From the NCBI GenBank assembly GCA_026874595.1, contig CM049314.1, positions 2,069,318 to 2,133,317 on the forward strand: a DNA stretch of 64,000 nucleotides, in the 5' to 3' direction. Positions 1 to 13,800 of this stretch are shown piece by piece (positions within the stretch are counted from its first letter, which is position 1; each line of letters begins with the position of its first letter). The notes under the pieces were generated by a model that did not search any database, had not been told where the DNA came from, and saw only the letters and a list, made by a program, of their open reading frames with translations. This DNA is from Sipunculus nudus. Lineage: Eukaryota > Annelida > Sipuncula > Golfingiida > Sipunculidae. Both the position numbers and the translations under genes were made by a program.

Positions 1-1741
1 TAATGTGGATGATGTACTAACCAACGCGTAATGTTTAGGAATAATGTGGATGATGTACTAACCAATGCGTAATGTTTAGGAATAATGTGGATGATGTACT
101 AACCAATGCGTAATGTTTAGGAATAATGTGGATGATGTACTAACCAATGCGTAATGTTTAGGAATAATGTGGATGTACTTACCAACGTGTAATGTTTAGG
201 AATAATGTGGATGATGTACTTACCAACGCGTAATGTTTAGGAATAATGTGGATGATGTACTAAGCAATGCGTAATGTTTAGGAATAATGTGGATGATGTA
301 CTAACCAATGCGTAATGTTTAGGAATAATGTGGATGATGTACTTACCAATGCGTAATGTTTAGGAATAATGTGGATGATGTACTAACCAATGCGTAATGT
401 TTAGGAATAATGTGGATGATGTACTTACCTACGCGTAATGTTTAGGAATAATGTGGATGATGTACTAACCAATGCGTAATGTTTAGGAATAATGTGGATG
501 TACTTACCAACGCGTAATGTTTAGGAATAATGTGGATGATGTACTAAGCAATGTGTAGTGTTTAGGAATAATGTGGATGATGTACTAACCAATGCGTAAT
601 GTTTAGGAATAATGTGGATGATGTACTAACCAATGCGTAATGTTTAGGAATAATGTTGATGATGTATTTACCAACGCGTAATGTTTAGGAATAATGTGGA
701 TGATGTACTTACCAAAGCGTAATGTTTAGGAATAATGTGGATGATGTACTAACCAATGCGTAATGTTTAGGAATAATGTGGATGATGTACTAACCAATGC
801 GTAATGTTTAGGAATAATGTGGATGTACTTACCAACGCGTAATGTTTAGGAATAATGTGGATGATGTACTTACCAACGCGTAATGTTTAGGAATAATGTG
901 GATGATGTACTAACCAATGCGTAATGTTTAGGAATAATGTGGATGATGTACTTACCAACGCGTAATGTTTAGGAATAATGTGGATGATGTACTAAGCAAT
1001 GCGTAATGTTTAGGAATAATGTGGATGATGTACTAACCAATGCGTAATGTTTAGGAATAATGTGGATGATGTACTAACCAATGCGTAATGTTTAGGAATA
1101 ATGTGGATGATGTACTAACCAATGCGTAATGTTTAGGAATAATGTGGATGATGTACTTACCAATGCGTAATGTTTAGGAATAATGTGGATGATGTACTTA
1201 CCAACGCGTAATGTTTAGGAATAATGTGGATGATGTACTTACCAACGCGTAATGTTTAGGAATAATGTGGATGATGTACTAACCAACGCGTAATGTTTAG
1301 GAATAATGTGGATGATGTACTAACCAATGCGTAATGTTTAGGAATAATGTGGATGATGTACTAACCAATGCGTAATGTTTAGGAATAATGTGGATGATGT
1401 ACTAACCAATGCGTAATGTTTAGGAATAATGTGGATGTACTTACCAATGCGTAATGTTTAGGAATAATGTGGATGATGTACTTACCAACGCGTAATGTTT
1501 AGGAATAATGTGGATGATGTACTAACCAACGCGTAATGTTTAGGAATAATGTGGATGATGTACTAACCAATGCGTAATGTTTAGGAATAATGTGGATGAT
1601 GTACTAACCAATGCGTAATGTTTAGGAATAATGTGGATGATGTACTAACCAATGCGTAATGTTTAGGAATAATGTGGATGATGTACTAACCAACGCGTAA
1701 TGTTTAGGAATAATGTGGATGATGTACTAACCAACGCGTAA
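1..1741 (-). repeat. 41-bp minisatellite spanning a 5' splice site
   Basis: About 42 units of 41 bp (a few are 35 bp, lacking one GAT-type step), continuing past the left edge. Read on the minus strand each unit holds TTACGCGTTG, the last ten bases of the KGAES exon, then a donor, either GTTAGT as in the real junction or the stronger GTAAGT. The array overlaps the exon end at 1732-1741. Confidence 0.97.
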
Positions 1742-1835
1742 CTGTTAACATGTTGTTCTGCAGCTTCCTTATCTCCATCTATGACACGATTAAATATTGC
1801 TGACTCAGCGCCTTTTACCAGAATGTACCCAGTAC
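1732..1835 (-). CDS. ATP11B: ATP11-like exon: nucleotide domain, KGAES
   Basis: Two bases plus 34 codons. Acceptor TTTTACAG, donor TTG|GTTAGT. It reads [20 protein letters not shown] and ends [14 protein letters not shown] is the ATP11B form of the nucleotide-binding KGA motif. The next family residues (EGLRTL) should begin the next exon, outside the window. Its last ten bases and the donor recur in the 41-bp array. Confidence 0.95.
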
Positions 1836-4800
1836 CTGTAAAACAGATATCCATAACATCAGCAAAAACAAATTACATAACAAGTGAAATAAAGACATTT
1901 AAAGTGATTAATCATATCAACTGCTTCAGTGCAAAATTCAAATTTACAAAACATAATTTCAGTGAAAAGGAATTCCTGATAAGAATATAACTACTTCACA
2001 ATGAATAATGAAACAAAAAGCATCTGATATTCCATTAATGCATATAGTTGTGTAGACAAAGAAAAATAACATATTAAAGGAAAGACAATAACATAGCTAT
2101 AGACAGATGTATGGTCATAATGTCTAGTCATTCCATGACAATAGAAGTTTTGCAGATGCGGTGTATTCTTTGAAGTATTTTTCCTCTATTGATGTAGTAC
2201 TCCTGCTGATGAAGCGATTCTGTGGATGTCATCTCTAACAATAACGCTCATCCTCTTTCTCATTTGGGATTTCTTTGAATTATTAGGATACCTACTCACC
2301 TTCCTCATCTCTAACAATAACGCTCATCTTCTTTCTCGTTTGGGATTTCTTTGAATTATTAGGATACCTACTCACCTTCCTCATCTCTAACAATAACGCT
2401 CATCTTCTTTCTCGTTTGGGATTTCTTTGAATTATTAGGATACCTACTCACCTTCCTCATCTCTAACAATAACGCTCATCCTCTTTCTCGTTTGGGATTT
2501 CTTTGAATTATTAGGATACCTACTCACCTTCCTCATCTCTAACAATAACGCTCATCCTCTTTCTCGTTTGGGATTTCTTTGAATTATTAGGATACCTACT
2601 CACCTTCCTCATCTCTAACAATAACGCTCATCCTCTTTCTCGTTTGGGATTTCTTTGAATTATTAGGATACCTACTCACCTTCCTCATCTCTAACAATAA
2701 CGCTCATCCTCTTTCTCGTTTGGGATTTCTTTGAATTATTAGGATACCTACTCACCTTCCTCATCTCTAACAATAACGCTCATCCTCTTTCTCGTTTGGG
2801 ATTTCTTTGAATTATTAGGATACCTACTCACCTTCCTCATCTCTAACAATAACGCTCATCCTCTTTCTCGTTTAGGATTTCTTTGAATTATTAGGATACC
2901 TACTCACCTTCCTCATCTCTAACAATAACGCTCATCCTCTTTCTCGTTTGGGATTTCTTTGAATTATTAGGATACCTACTCACCTTCCTCATCTCTAACA
3001 ATCACGCTCATCCTCTTTCTCGTTTGGGATTTCTTTGAATTATTAGGATACCTACTCGCCTTCCGCATCTCTTACATAACGCTCATCCTCTTTCTTGTTT
3101 GGGATTTCTTTGAATTATTAGGATACCTACTCACCTTCCTCATCTCTAACAATAACGCTCATCCTCTTTCTCGTTTGGGATTTCTTTGAATTATTAGGAT
3201 ACCTACTCACCTTCCTCATCTCTCACCTTCCTCATCTCTTACAATAACGCTCATCCTCTTTCTTGTTTGGGATTTCTCCGAATTATTAGGATACCTACTC
3301 ACCTTCCTCATCTCTAACAATAACGCTCATCCTCTTTCTCGTTTGGGATTTCTTTGAATTATTAGGATACCTACTCACCTTCCTCATCTCTCACCTTCCT
3401 CATCTCTTACAATAACGCTCATCCTCTTTCTTGTTTGGGATTTCTCCGAATTATTAGGATACCTACTCACCTTCCTCATCTCTAACAATAACGCTCATCC
3501 TCTTTCTCGTTTGGGATTTCTCTGAATTATTAGGATACCTACTCACCTTCCTCATCTCTAACAATAACGCTCATCCTCTTTCTTGTTTGGGATTTCTCCG
3601 AATTATTAGGATACCTACTCACCTTCCTCATCTCTAACAATAAAGCTCATCCTCTTTCTTGTTTGGGATTTCTCCGAATTATTAGGATACCTACTCACCT
3701 TCCTCATCTCTAACAATAACGCTCATCCTCTTTCTCGTTTGGGATTTCTTTGAATTATTAGGATACCTACTCACCTTCCTCATCTCTCACCTTCCTCATC
3801 TCTAACAATAACGCTCATCCTCTTTCTCGTTTGGGATTTCTTTGAATTATTAGGATACCTACTCACCTTCCTCATCTCTCACCTTCCTCATCTCTTACAA
3901 TAACGCTCATCCTCTTTTTTGTATGGGATTTCTCCGAATTATTAGGATACCTACTCACCTTCCTCATCTCTAACAATAACGCTCATCCTCTTTCTCGTTT
4001 GGGATTTCTCTGAATTATTAGGATACCTACTCACCTTCCTCATCTCTAACAATAACGCTCATCCTCTTTCTCATTTGGGATTTCTTTGAATTATTAGGAT
4101 ACCTTCTCACCTTCCTCATCTCTAACAATAACGCTCATCTTCTTTCTCGTTTGGGATTTCTTTGAATTATTAGGATACCTACTCACCTTCCTCATCTCTA
4201 ACAATAACGCTCATCTTCTTTCTCGTTTGGGATTTCTTTGAATTATTAGGATACCTACTCACCTTCCTTATCTCTAACAATCACGCTCATCCTCTTTCTC
4301 GTTTGGGATTTCTTTGAATTATTAGGATACCTACTCGCCTTCCTCATCTCTTACATAACGCTCATCCTCTTTCTTGTTTGGGATTTCTTTGAATTATTAG
4401 GATACCTACTCACCTTCCTCATCTCTAACAATAACGCTCATCCTCTTTCTCGTTTGGGATTTCTTTGAATTATTAGGATACCTACTCACCTTCCTCATCT
4501 CTCACCTTCCTCATCTCTTACAATAACGCTCATCCTCTTTCTTGTTTGGGATTTCTCCGAATTATTAGGATACCTACTCACCTTCCTCATCTCTAACAAT
4601 AACGCTCATCCTCTTTCTCGTTTGGGATTTCTTTGAATTATTAGGATACCTACTCACCTTCCTCATCTCTCACCTTCCTCATCTCTTACAATAACGCTCA
4701 TCCTCTTTCTTGTTTGGGATTTCTCCGAATTATTAGGATACCTACTCACCTTCCTCATCTCTAACAATAACGCTCATCCTCTTTCTCGTTTGGGATTTCT

Positions 4801-7800
4801 CTGAATTATTAGGATACCTACTCACCTTCCTCATCTCTAACAATAACGCTCATCCTCTTTCTTGTTTGGGATTTCTCCGAATTATTAGGATACCTACTCA
4901 CCTTCCTCATCTCTAACAATAAAGCTCATCCTCTTTCTTGTTTGGGATTTCTCCGAATTATTAGGATACCTACTCACCTTCCTCATCTCTAACAATAACG
5001 CTCATCCTCTTTCTCGTTTGGGATTTCTTTGAATTATTAGGATACCTACTCACCTTCCTCATCTCTCACCTTCCTCATCTCTAACAATAACGCTCATCCT
5101 CTTTCTCGTTTGGGATTTCTTTGAATTATTAGGATACCTACTCACCTTCCTCATCTCTCACCTTCCTCATCTCTTACAATAACGCTCATCCTCTTTTTTG
5201 TATGGGATTTCTCCGAATTATTAGGATACCTACTCACCTTCCTCATCTCTAACAATAACGCTCATCCTCTTTCTCGTTTGGGATTTCTCTGAATTATTAG
5301 GATACCTACTCACCTTCCTCATCTCTAACAATAACGCTCATCCTCTTTCTCCTTTGGGATTTCTCTGAATTATTAGGATACCTACTCACCTTCCTCATCT
5401 CTAACAATAACGCTCATCCTCTTTCTCGTTTGGGATTTCTCTGAATTATTAGGATACCTACTCACCTTCCTCATCTCTAACAATAACGCTCATCCTCTTT
5501 CTCGTTTGGGATTTCTTTGAATTATTAGGATACCTACTCACCTTCCTCATCTCTAACAATAACGCTCATCCTCTTTCTCGTTTGGGATTTCTCTGAATTA
5601 TTAGGATACCTACTCACCTTCCTCATCTCTAACAATAACGCTCATCCTCTTTCTCGTTTGGGATTTCTCTGAATTATTAGGATACCTACTCACCTTCCTC
5701 ACTTCTAACAATAACGCTCATCTTCTTTCTCGTTTGGGATTTCTTTGAATTATTAGGATACCTACTCACCTTCCTCATCTCTAACAATAACGCTCATCCT
5801 CTTTCTCATTTGGGATTTCTTTGAATTATTAGGATACCTACTCACCTTCCTCACCTCTAACAATAACGCTCATCTTCTTTCTCGTTTTGGATTTCTTTGA
5901 ATTATTAGGATACCTACTCACCTTCCTCATCTCTAACAATAACGCTCATCTTCTTTCTCGTTTGGGATTTCTTTGAATTATTAGGATACCTACTCACCTT
6001 CCTTATCTCTAACAATAACGCTCATCCTCTTTCTCGTTTGGGATTTCTTTGAATTATTAGGATACCTACTCACCTTCCTCATCTCTAACAATAACGCTCA
6101 TCCTCTTTCTCGTTTAGGATTTCTTTGAATTATTAGGATACCTACTCACCTTCCTCATCTCTAACAATAACGCTCATCCTCTTTCTCGTTTGGGATTTCT
6201 TTGAATTATTAGGATACCTACTCACCTTCCTCATCTCTAACAATAACGCTCATCCTCTTTCTCGTTTGGGATTTCTTTGAATTATTAGGATACCTACTCA
6301 CCTTCCTCATCTCTAACAATAACGCTCATCCTCTTTCTCGTTTGGGATTTCTTTGAATTATTAGGATACCTACTCACCTTCCTCATCTCTAACAATAACG
6401 CTCATCCTCTTTCTCGTTTAGGATTTCTTTGAATTATTAGGATACCTACTCACCTTCCTCATCTCTAACAATAACGCTCATCCTCTTTCTCGTTTGGGAT
6501 TTCTTTGAATTATTAGGATACCTACTCACCTTCCTCATCTCTAACAATCACGCTCATCCTCCTTCTCGTTTGGGATTTCTTTGAATTATTAGGATACCTA
6601 CTCGCCTTCCTCATCTCTTACATAACGCTCATCCTCTTTCTTGTTTGGGATTTCTTTGAATTATTAGGATACCTACTCACCTTCCTCATCTCTAACAATA
6701 ACGCTCATCCTCTTTCTCATTTGGGATTTCTTTGAATTATTAGGATACCTACTCACCTTCCTCATCTCTAACAATCACGCTCATCCTCTTTCTCGTTTGG
6801 GATTTCTTTGAATTATTAGGATACCTACTCGCCTTCCTCATCTCTAACAATAACGCTCATCCTCTTTCTTGTTTGGGATTTCTTTGAATTATTAGGATAC
6901 CTACTCACCTTCCTCATCTCTAACAATCACGCTCATCCTCTTTCTCGTTTGGGATTTCTTTGAATTATTAGGATACCTACTCGCCTTCCTCATCTCTAAC
7001 AATAACGCTCATCCTCTTTCTTGTTTGGGATTTCTTTGAATTATTAGGATACCTACTCACCTTCCTCATCTCTAACAATAACGCTCATCCTCTTTCTCAT
7101 TTGGGATTTCTTTGAATTATTAGGATACCTACTCACCTTCCTCATCTCTAACAATAACGCTCATCCTCTTTCTTGTTTTGGATTTCTTTGAATTATTAGG
7201 ATACCTACTCACCTTCCTCATCTTTAACAATAACGCTCATCCTCATTTTTGTTTGGGATTTCTTTGAACTATTAGGATACCTACTCACCTTCCTCATCTC
7301 TCACCTTCCTCATCTTTAACAATAACGCTCATCCTCTTTCTCGTTTGGGATTTCTTTGAATTAATAGGATACCTACTCACCTTCCTCATCTTTAACAATA
7401 ACGCTCATCCTCTTTTTCGTTTGGGATTTCTTTGAACTATTAGGATACCTACTCACCTTCCTCATCTCTAACAATAACGCTCATCCTCTTTCTCGTTTGG
7501 GATTTCTTTGAATTATTAGGATACCTACTCACCTTCCTCATCTCTAACAATAACGCTCATCCTCTTTCTCGTTTGGGATTTCTTTGAATTATTAGGATAC
7601 CTACTCACCTTCCTCATCTCTAACAATAACGCTCATCCTCTTTCTCGTTTGGGATTTCTTTGAATTATTAGGATACCTACTCACCTTCCTCATCTCTAAC
7701 AATAACGCTCATCCTCTTTCTCGTTTGGGATTTCTTTGAATTATTAGGATACCTACTCACCTTCCTCATCTCTAACAATAACGCTCATCCTCTTTCTCGT

Positions 7801-10800
7801 TTGGGATTTCTTTGAATTATTAGGATACCTACTCACCTTCCTCATCTCTAACAATCACGCTCATCCTCTTTCTCGTTTGGGATTTCTTTGAATTATTAGG
7901 ATACCTACTCGCCTTCCTCATCTCTTACATAACGCTCATCCTCTTTCTTGTTTGGGATTTCTTTGAATTATTAGGATACCTACTCACCTTCCTCATCTCT
8001 AACAATAACGCTCATCCTCTTTCTCATTTGGGATTTCTTTGAATTATTAGGATACCTACTCACCTTCCTCATCTCTAACAATCACGCTCATCCTCTTTCT
8101 CGTTTGGGATTTCTTTGAATTATTAGGATACCTACTCGCCTTCCTCATCTCTAACAATAACGCTCATCCTCTTTCTCGTTTGGGATTTCTTTGAATTATT
8201 AGGATACCTACTCACCTTCCTCATCTCTAACAATCACGCTCATCCTCTTTCTGGTTTGGGATTTCTTTGAATTATTAGGATACCTACTCACCTTCCTCAT
8301 CTCTAACAATAACGCTCATCCTCTTTCTGGTTTGGGATTTCTTTGAATTATTAGGATACCTACTCACCTTCCTCATCTCTAACAATAACGCTCATCCTCT
8401 TTCTCATTTGGGATTTCTTTGAATTATTAGGATACCTACTCACCTTCCTCATCTCTAACAATAACGCTCATCCTCTTTCTTGTTTTGGATTTCTTTGAAT
8501 TATTAGGATACCTACTCACCTTCCTCATCTTTAACAATAACGCTCATCCTCTTTTTCGTTTGGGATTTCTTTGAACTATTAGGATACCTACTCACCTTCC
8601 TCATCTCTCACCTTCCTCATCTTTAACAATAACGCTCATCCTCTTTCTCGTTTGGGATTTCTTTGAATTAATAGGATACCTACTCACCTTCCTCATCTTT
8701 AACAATAACGCTCATCCTCTTTTTCGTTTGGGATTTCTTTGAACTATTAGGATACCTACTCACCTTCCTCATCTCTCACCTTCCTCATCTTTAACAATAA
8801 CGCTCATCCTCTTTCTCATTTGGGATTTCTTTGAATTATTACGATACCTACTCACCTTCCTCATCTCTAACAATAACGCTCATCCTCTTTCTTGTTTGGG
8901 ATATCTTTGAATTATTAGGATACCTACTCACCTTCCTCATCTCTAACAATAACGCTCATCTTCTTTCTTGTTTGGGATATCTTTGAATTATTAGGATACC
9001 TACTCACCTTCCTCATCTCTAACAATAACGCTCATCCTCTTTCTTGTTTGGGATATCTTTGAATTATTAGGATACCTACTCACCTTCCTCATCTCTAACA
9101 AAAATGCTCATCTTCTTTCTTGTTTGGGATATCTTTGAATTATTAGGATACCTACTCACCTTCCTCATCTCTAACAATAACGCTCATCCTCTTTCTTGTT
9201 TGGGATATCTTTGAATTATTAGGATACCTACTCACCTTCCTCATCTCTAACAATAACGCTCATCTTCTTTCTTGTTTGGGATATCTTTGAACTATGAGGA
9301 TACCTACTCACCTTCCTCATCTCTCACCTTCCTCATCTTTAACAATAACGCTCATCCTCTTTCTTGTTTGGGATTTCTTTGAATTAATAGGATACCTACT
9401 CACCTTCCTCATCTCTAACAATAACGCTCATCCTCTTTCTCATTTGGGATTTCTTTGAATTATTACGATACCTACTCACCTTCCTCATCTCTAACAATAA
9501 CGCTCATCCTCTTTCTTGTTTGGGATATCTTTGAATTATTAGGATACCTACTCACCTTCCTCATCTCTAACAATAACGCTCATCTTCTTTCTTGTTTGGG
9601 ATATCTTTGAATTATTAGGATACCTACTCACCTTCCTCATCTCTAACAATAACGCTCATCCTCTTTCTTGTTTGGGATATCTTTGAATTATTAGGATACC
9701 TACTCACCTTCCTCATCTCTAACAATAACGCTCATCCTCTTTCTTGTTTGGGATATCTTTGAATTATTAGGATACCTACTCACCTTCCTCATCTCTCACC
9801 TTCCTCATCTTTAACAATAACGCTCATCCTCTTTCTCGTTTGGGATTTCTTTGAATTAATAGGATACCTACTCACCTTCCTCATCTCTAACAATAACGCT
9901 CATCCTCTTTCTTGTTTGGGATATCTTTGAATTATTAGGATACCTACTCACCTTCCTCATCTTTAACAATAACGCTCATCCTCTTTCTCGTTTGGGATTT
10001 CTTTGAATTATTAGGATACCTACTCACCTTCCTCATCTTTAACAATAACGCTCATCCTCTTTTTCGTTTGGGATTTCTTTGAACTATTAGGATACCTACT
10101 CACCTTCCTCATCTCTCACCTTCCTCATCTTTAACAATAACGCTCATCCTCTTTCTCGTTTGGGATTTCTTTGAATTAATAGGATACCTACTCACCTTCC
10201 TCATCTCTAACAATAACGCTCATCCTCTTTCTTGTTTGGGATATCTTTGAATTATTAGGATACCTACTCACCTTCCTCATCTCTAACAATAACACTCATC
10301 CTCTTTCTTGTTTGGGATATCTTTGAATTATTAGGATACCTACTCACCTTCCTCATCTCTAACAATAACGCTCATCCTCTTTCTTGTTTGGGATTTCTTT
10401 GAATTATTAGGATACCTACTCACCTTCCTCATCTCTAACAATAACGCTCATCCTCTTTCTCATTTGGGATTTCTTTGAATTATTAGGATACCTACTCACC
10501 TTCCTCATCTCTAACAATAACGCTCATCCTCTTTCTTGTTTGGGATTTCTTTGAATTATTAGGATACCTACTCACCTTCCTCATCTCTAACAATAACGCT
10601 CATCCTCTTTCTTGTTTGGGATTTCTTTGAATTATTAGGATACCTACTCACCTTCCTCATCTCTAACAATAACGCTCATCTTCTTTCTCGTTTGGGATTT
10701 CTTTGAATTATTAGGATACCTACTCACCTTCCTCATCTTTAACAATAACGCTCATCCTCTTTTTCGTTTGGGATTTCTTTGAACTATTAGGATACCTACT

Positions 10801-13800
10801 CACCTTCCTCATCTCTCACCTTCCTCATCTTTAACAATAACGCTCATCCTCTTTCTCGTTTGGGATTTCTTTGAATTAATAGGATACCTACTCACCTTCC
10901 TCATCTTTAACAATAACGCTCATCCTCTTTTTCGTTTGGGATTTCTTTGAACTATTAGGATACCTACTCACCTTCCTCATCTCTCACCTTCCTCATCTTT
11001 AACAATAACGCTCATCCTCTTTCTCATTTGGGATTTCTTTGAATTAATAGGATACCTACTCACCTTCCTCATCTTTAACAATAACGCTCATCCTCTTTTT
11101 CGTTTGGGATTTCTTTGAACTATTAGGATACCTACTCACCTTCCTCATCTCTCACCTTCCTCATCTTTAACAATAACGCTCATCCTCTTTCTCATTTGGG
11201 ATTTCTTTGAATTATTAGGATACCTACTCACCTTCCTCATCTCTAACAATAACGCTCATCCTCTTTCTTGTTTGGGATATCTTTGAATTATTAGGATACC
11301 TACTCACCTTCCTCATCTCTAACAATAACACTCATCCTCTTTCTTGTTTGGGATATCTTTGAATTATTAGGATACCTACTCACCTTCCTCATCTGTAACA
11401 ATAACGCTCATCTTCTTTCTCGTTTGGGATTTCTTTGAATTATTAGGATACCTACTCACCTTCCTCATCTCTAACAATAACGCTCATCCTCTTTCTTGTT
11501 TGGGATTTCTTTGAATTATTAGGATACCTACTCACCTTCCTCATCTCTAACAATAACGCTCATCCTCTTTCTTGTTTGGGATTTCTTTGAATTATTAGGA
11601 TACCTACTCACCTTCCTCATCTCTAACAATAACGCTCATCTTCTTTCTCGTTTGGGATTTCTTTGAATTATTAGGATACCTACTCACCTTCCTCATCTCT
11701 AACAATAACGCTCATCCTCTTTCTCGTTTGGGATTTCTTTGAATTATTAGGATACCTACTCACCTTCCTCATCTCTAACAATAACGCTCATCCTTTTTCT
11801 CGTTTGGGATTTCTTTGAATTATTAGGATACCTACTCACCTACCTCATCTCTAACAATAACGCTCATCCTCTTTCTCATTTGGGATATCTTTGAATTATT
11901 AGGATACCTACTCACCTTCCTCATCTCTAACAATAACGCTCATCCTCTTTCTCATTTGGGATTTCTTTGAATTATTAGGATACCTACTCACCTTCCTCAT
12001 CTCTAACAATAACGCTCATCCTCTTTCTCGTTTGGGATTTCTTTGAATTATTAGGATACCTACTCACCTTCCTCATCTCTAACAATAACGCTCATCTTCT
12101 TTCTCGTTTGGGATTTCTTTGAATTATTAGGATACCTACTCACCTTCCTCATCTCTAACAATAACGCTCATCCTCTTTCTCGTTTGGGATTTCTTTGAAT
12201 TATTAGGATACCTACTCACCTTCCTCATCTCTAACAATAACGCTCATCCTTTTTCTCGTTTGGGATTTCTTTGAATTATTAGGATACCTACTCACCTACC
12301 TCATCTCTAACAATAACGCTCATCCTCTTTCTCATTTGGGATATCTTTGAATTATTAGGATACCTACTCACCTTCCTCATCTCTAACAATAACGCTCATC
12401 CTCTTTCTCATTTGGGATTTCTTTGAATTATTAGGATACCTACTCACCTTCCTCATCTCTAACAATAACGCTCATCCTTTTTCTCGTTTGGGATTTCTTT
12501 GAATTATTAGGATACCTACTCACCTTCCTCATCTCTAACAATAACACTCATCCTATTTCTCGTTTGGGATTTCTTTGAATTATTAGGATACCTACTCACC
12601 TTCCTCATCTCTAACAATAACGCTCATCCTCTTTCTTGTTTGGGATTTCTTTGAATTATTAGGATACCTACTCACCTTCCTCATCTCTAACAATAACGCT
12701 CATCCTCTTTCTTGTTTTGGATTTCTTTGAATTATTAGGATACCTACTCACCTTCCTCATCTTTAACAATAACGCTCATCCTCTTTTTCGTTTGGGATTT
12801 CTTTGAACTATTAGGATACCTACTCACCTTCCTCATCTCTCACCTTCCTCATCTTTAACAATAACGCTCATCCTCTTTCTCGTTTGGGATTTCTTTGAAT
12901 TAATAGGATACCTACTCACCTTCCTCATCTTTAACAATAACGCTCATCCTCTTTTTCGTTTGGGATTTCTTTGAACTATTAGGATACCTACTCACCTTCC
13001 TCATCTCTCACCTTCCTCATCTTTAACAATAACGCTCATCCTCTTTCTCATTTGGGATTTCTTTGAATTATTACGATACCTACTCACCTTCCTCATCTCT
13101 AACAATAACGCTCATCCTCTTTCTTGTTTGGGATATCTTTGAATTATTAGGATACCTACTCACCTTCCTCATCTCTAACAATAACGCTCATCTTCTTTCT
13201 TGTTTGGGATATCTTTGAATTATTAGGATACCTACTCACCTTCCTCATCTCTAACAATAACGCTCATCCTCTTTCTTGTTTGGGATATCTTTGAATTATT
13301 AGGATACCTACTCACCTTCCTCATCTCTAACAATAACGCTCATCTTCTTTCTTGTTTGGGATATCTTTGAATTATTAGGATACCTACTCACCTTCCTCAT
13401 CTCTAACAATAACGCTCATCCTCTTTCTTGTTTGGGATATCTTTGAATTATTAGGATACCTACTCACCTTCCTCATCTCTAACAATAACGCTCATCTTCT
13501 TTCTTGTTTGGGATATCTTTGAACTATGAGGATACCTACTCACCTTCCTCATCTCTCACCTTCCTCATCTTTAACAATAACGCTCATCCTCTTTCTCGTT
13601 TGGGATTTCTTTGAATTAATAGGATACCTACTCACCTTCCTCATCTCTAACAATAACGCTCATCCTCTTTCTCATTTGGGATTTCTTTGAATTATTACGA
13701 TACCTACTCACCTTCCTCATCTCTAACAATAACGCTCATCCTCTTTCTTGTTTGGGATATCTTTGAATTATTAGGATACCTACTCACCTTCCTCATCTCT

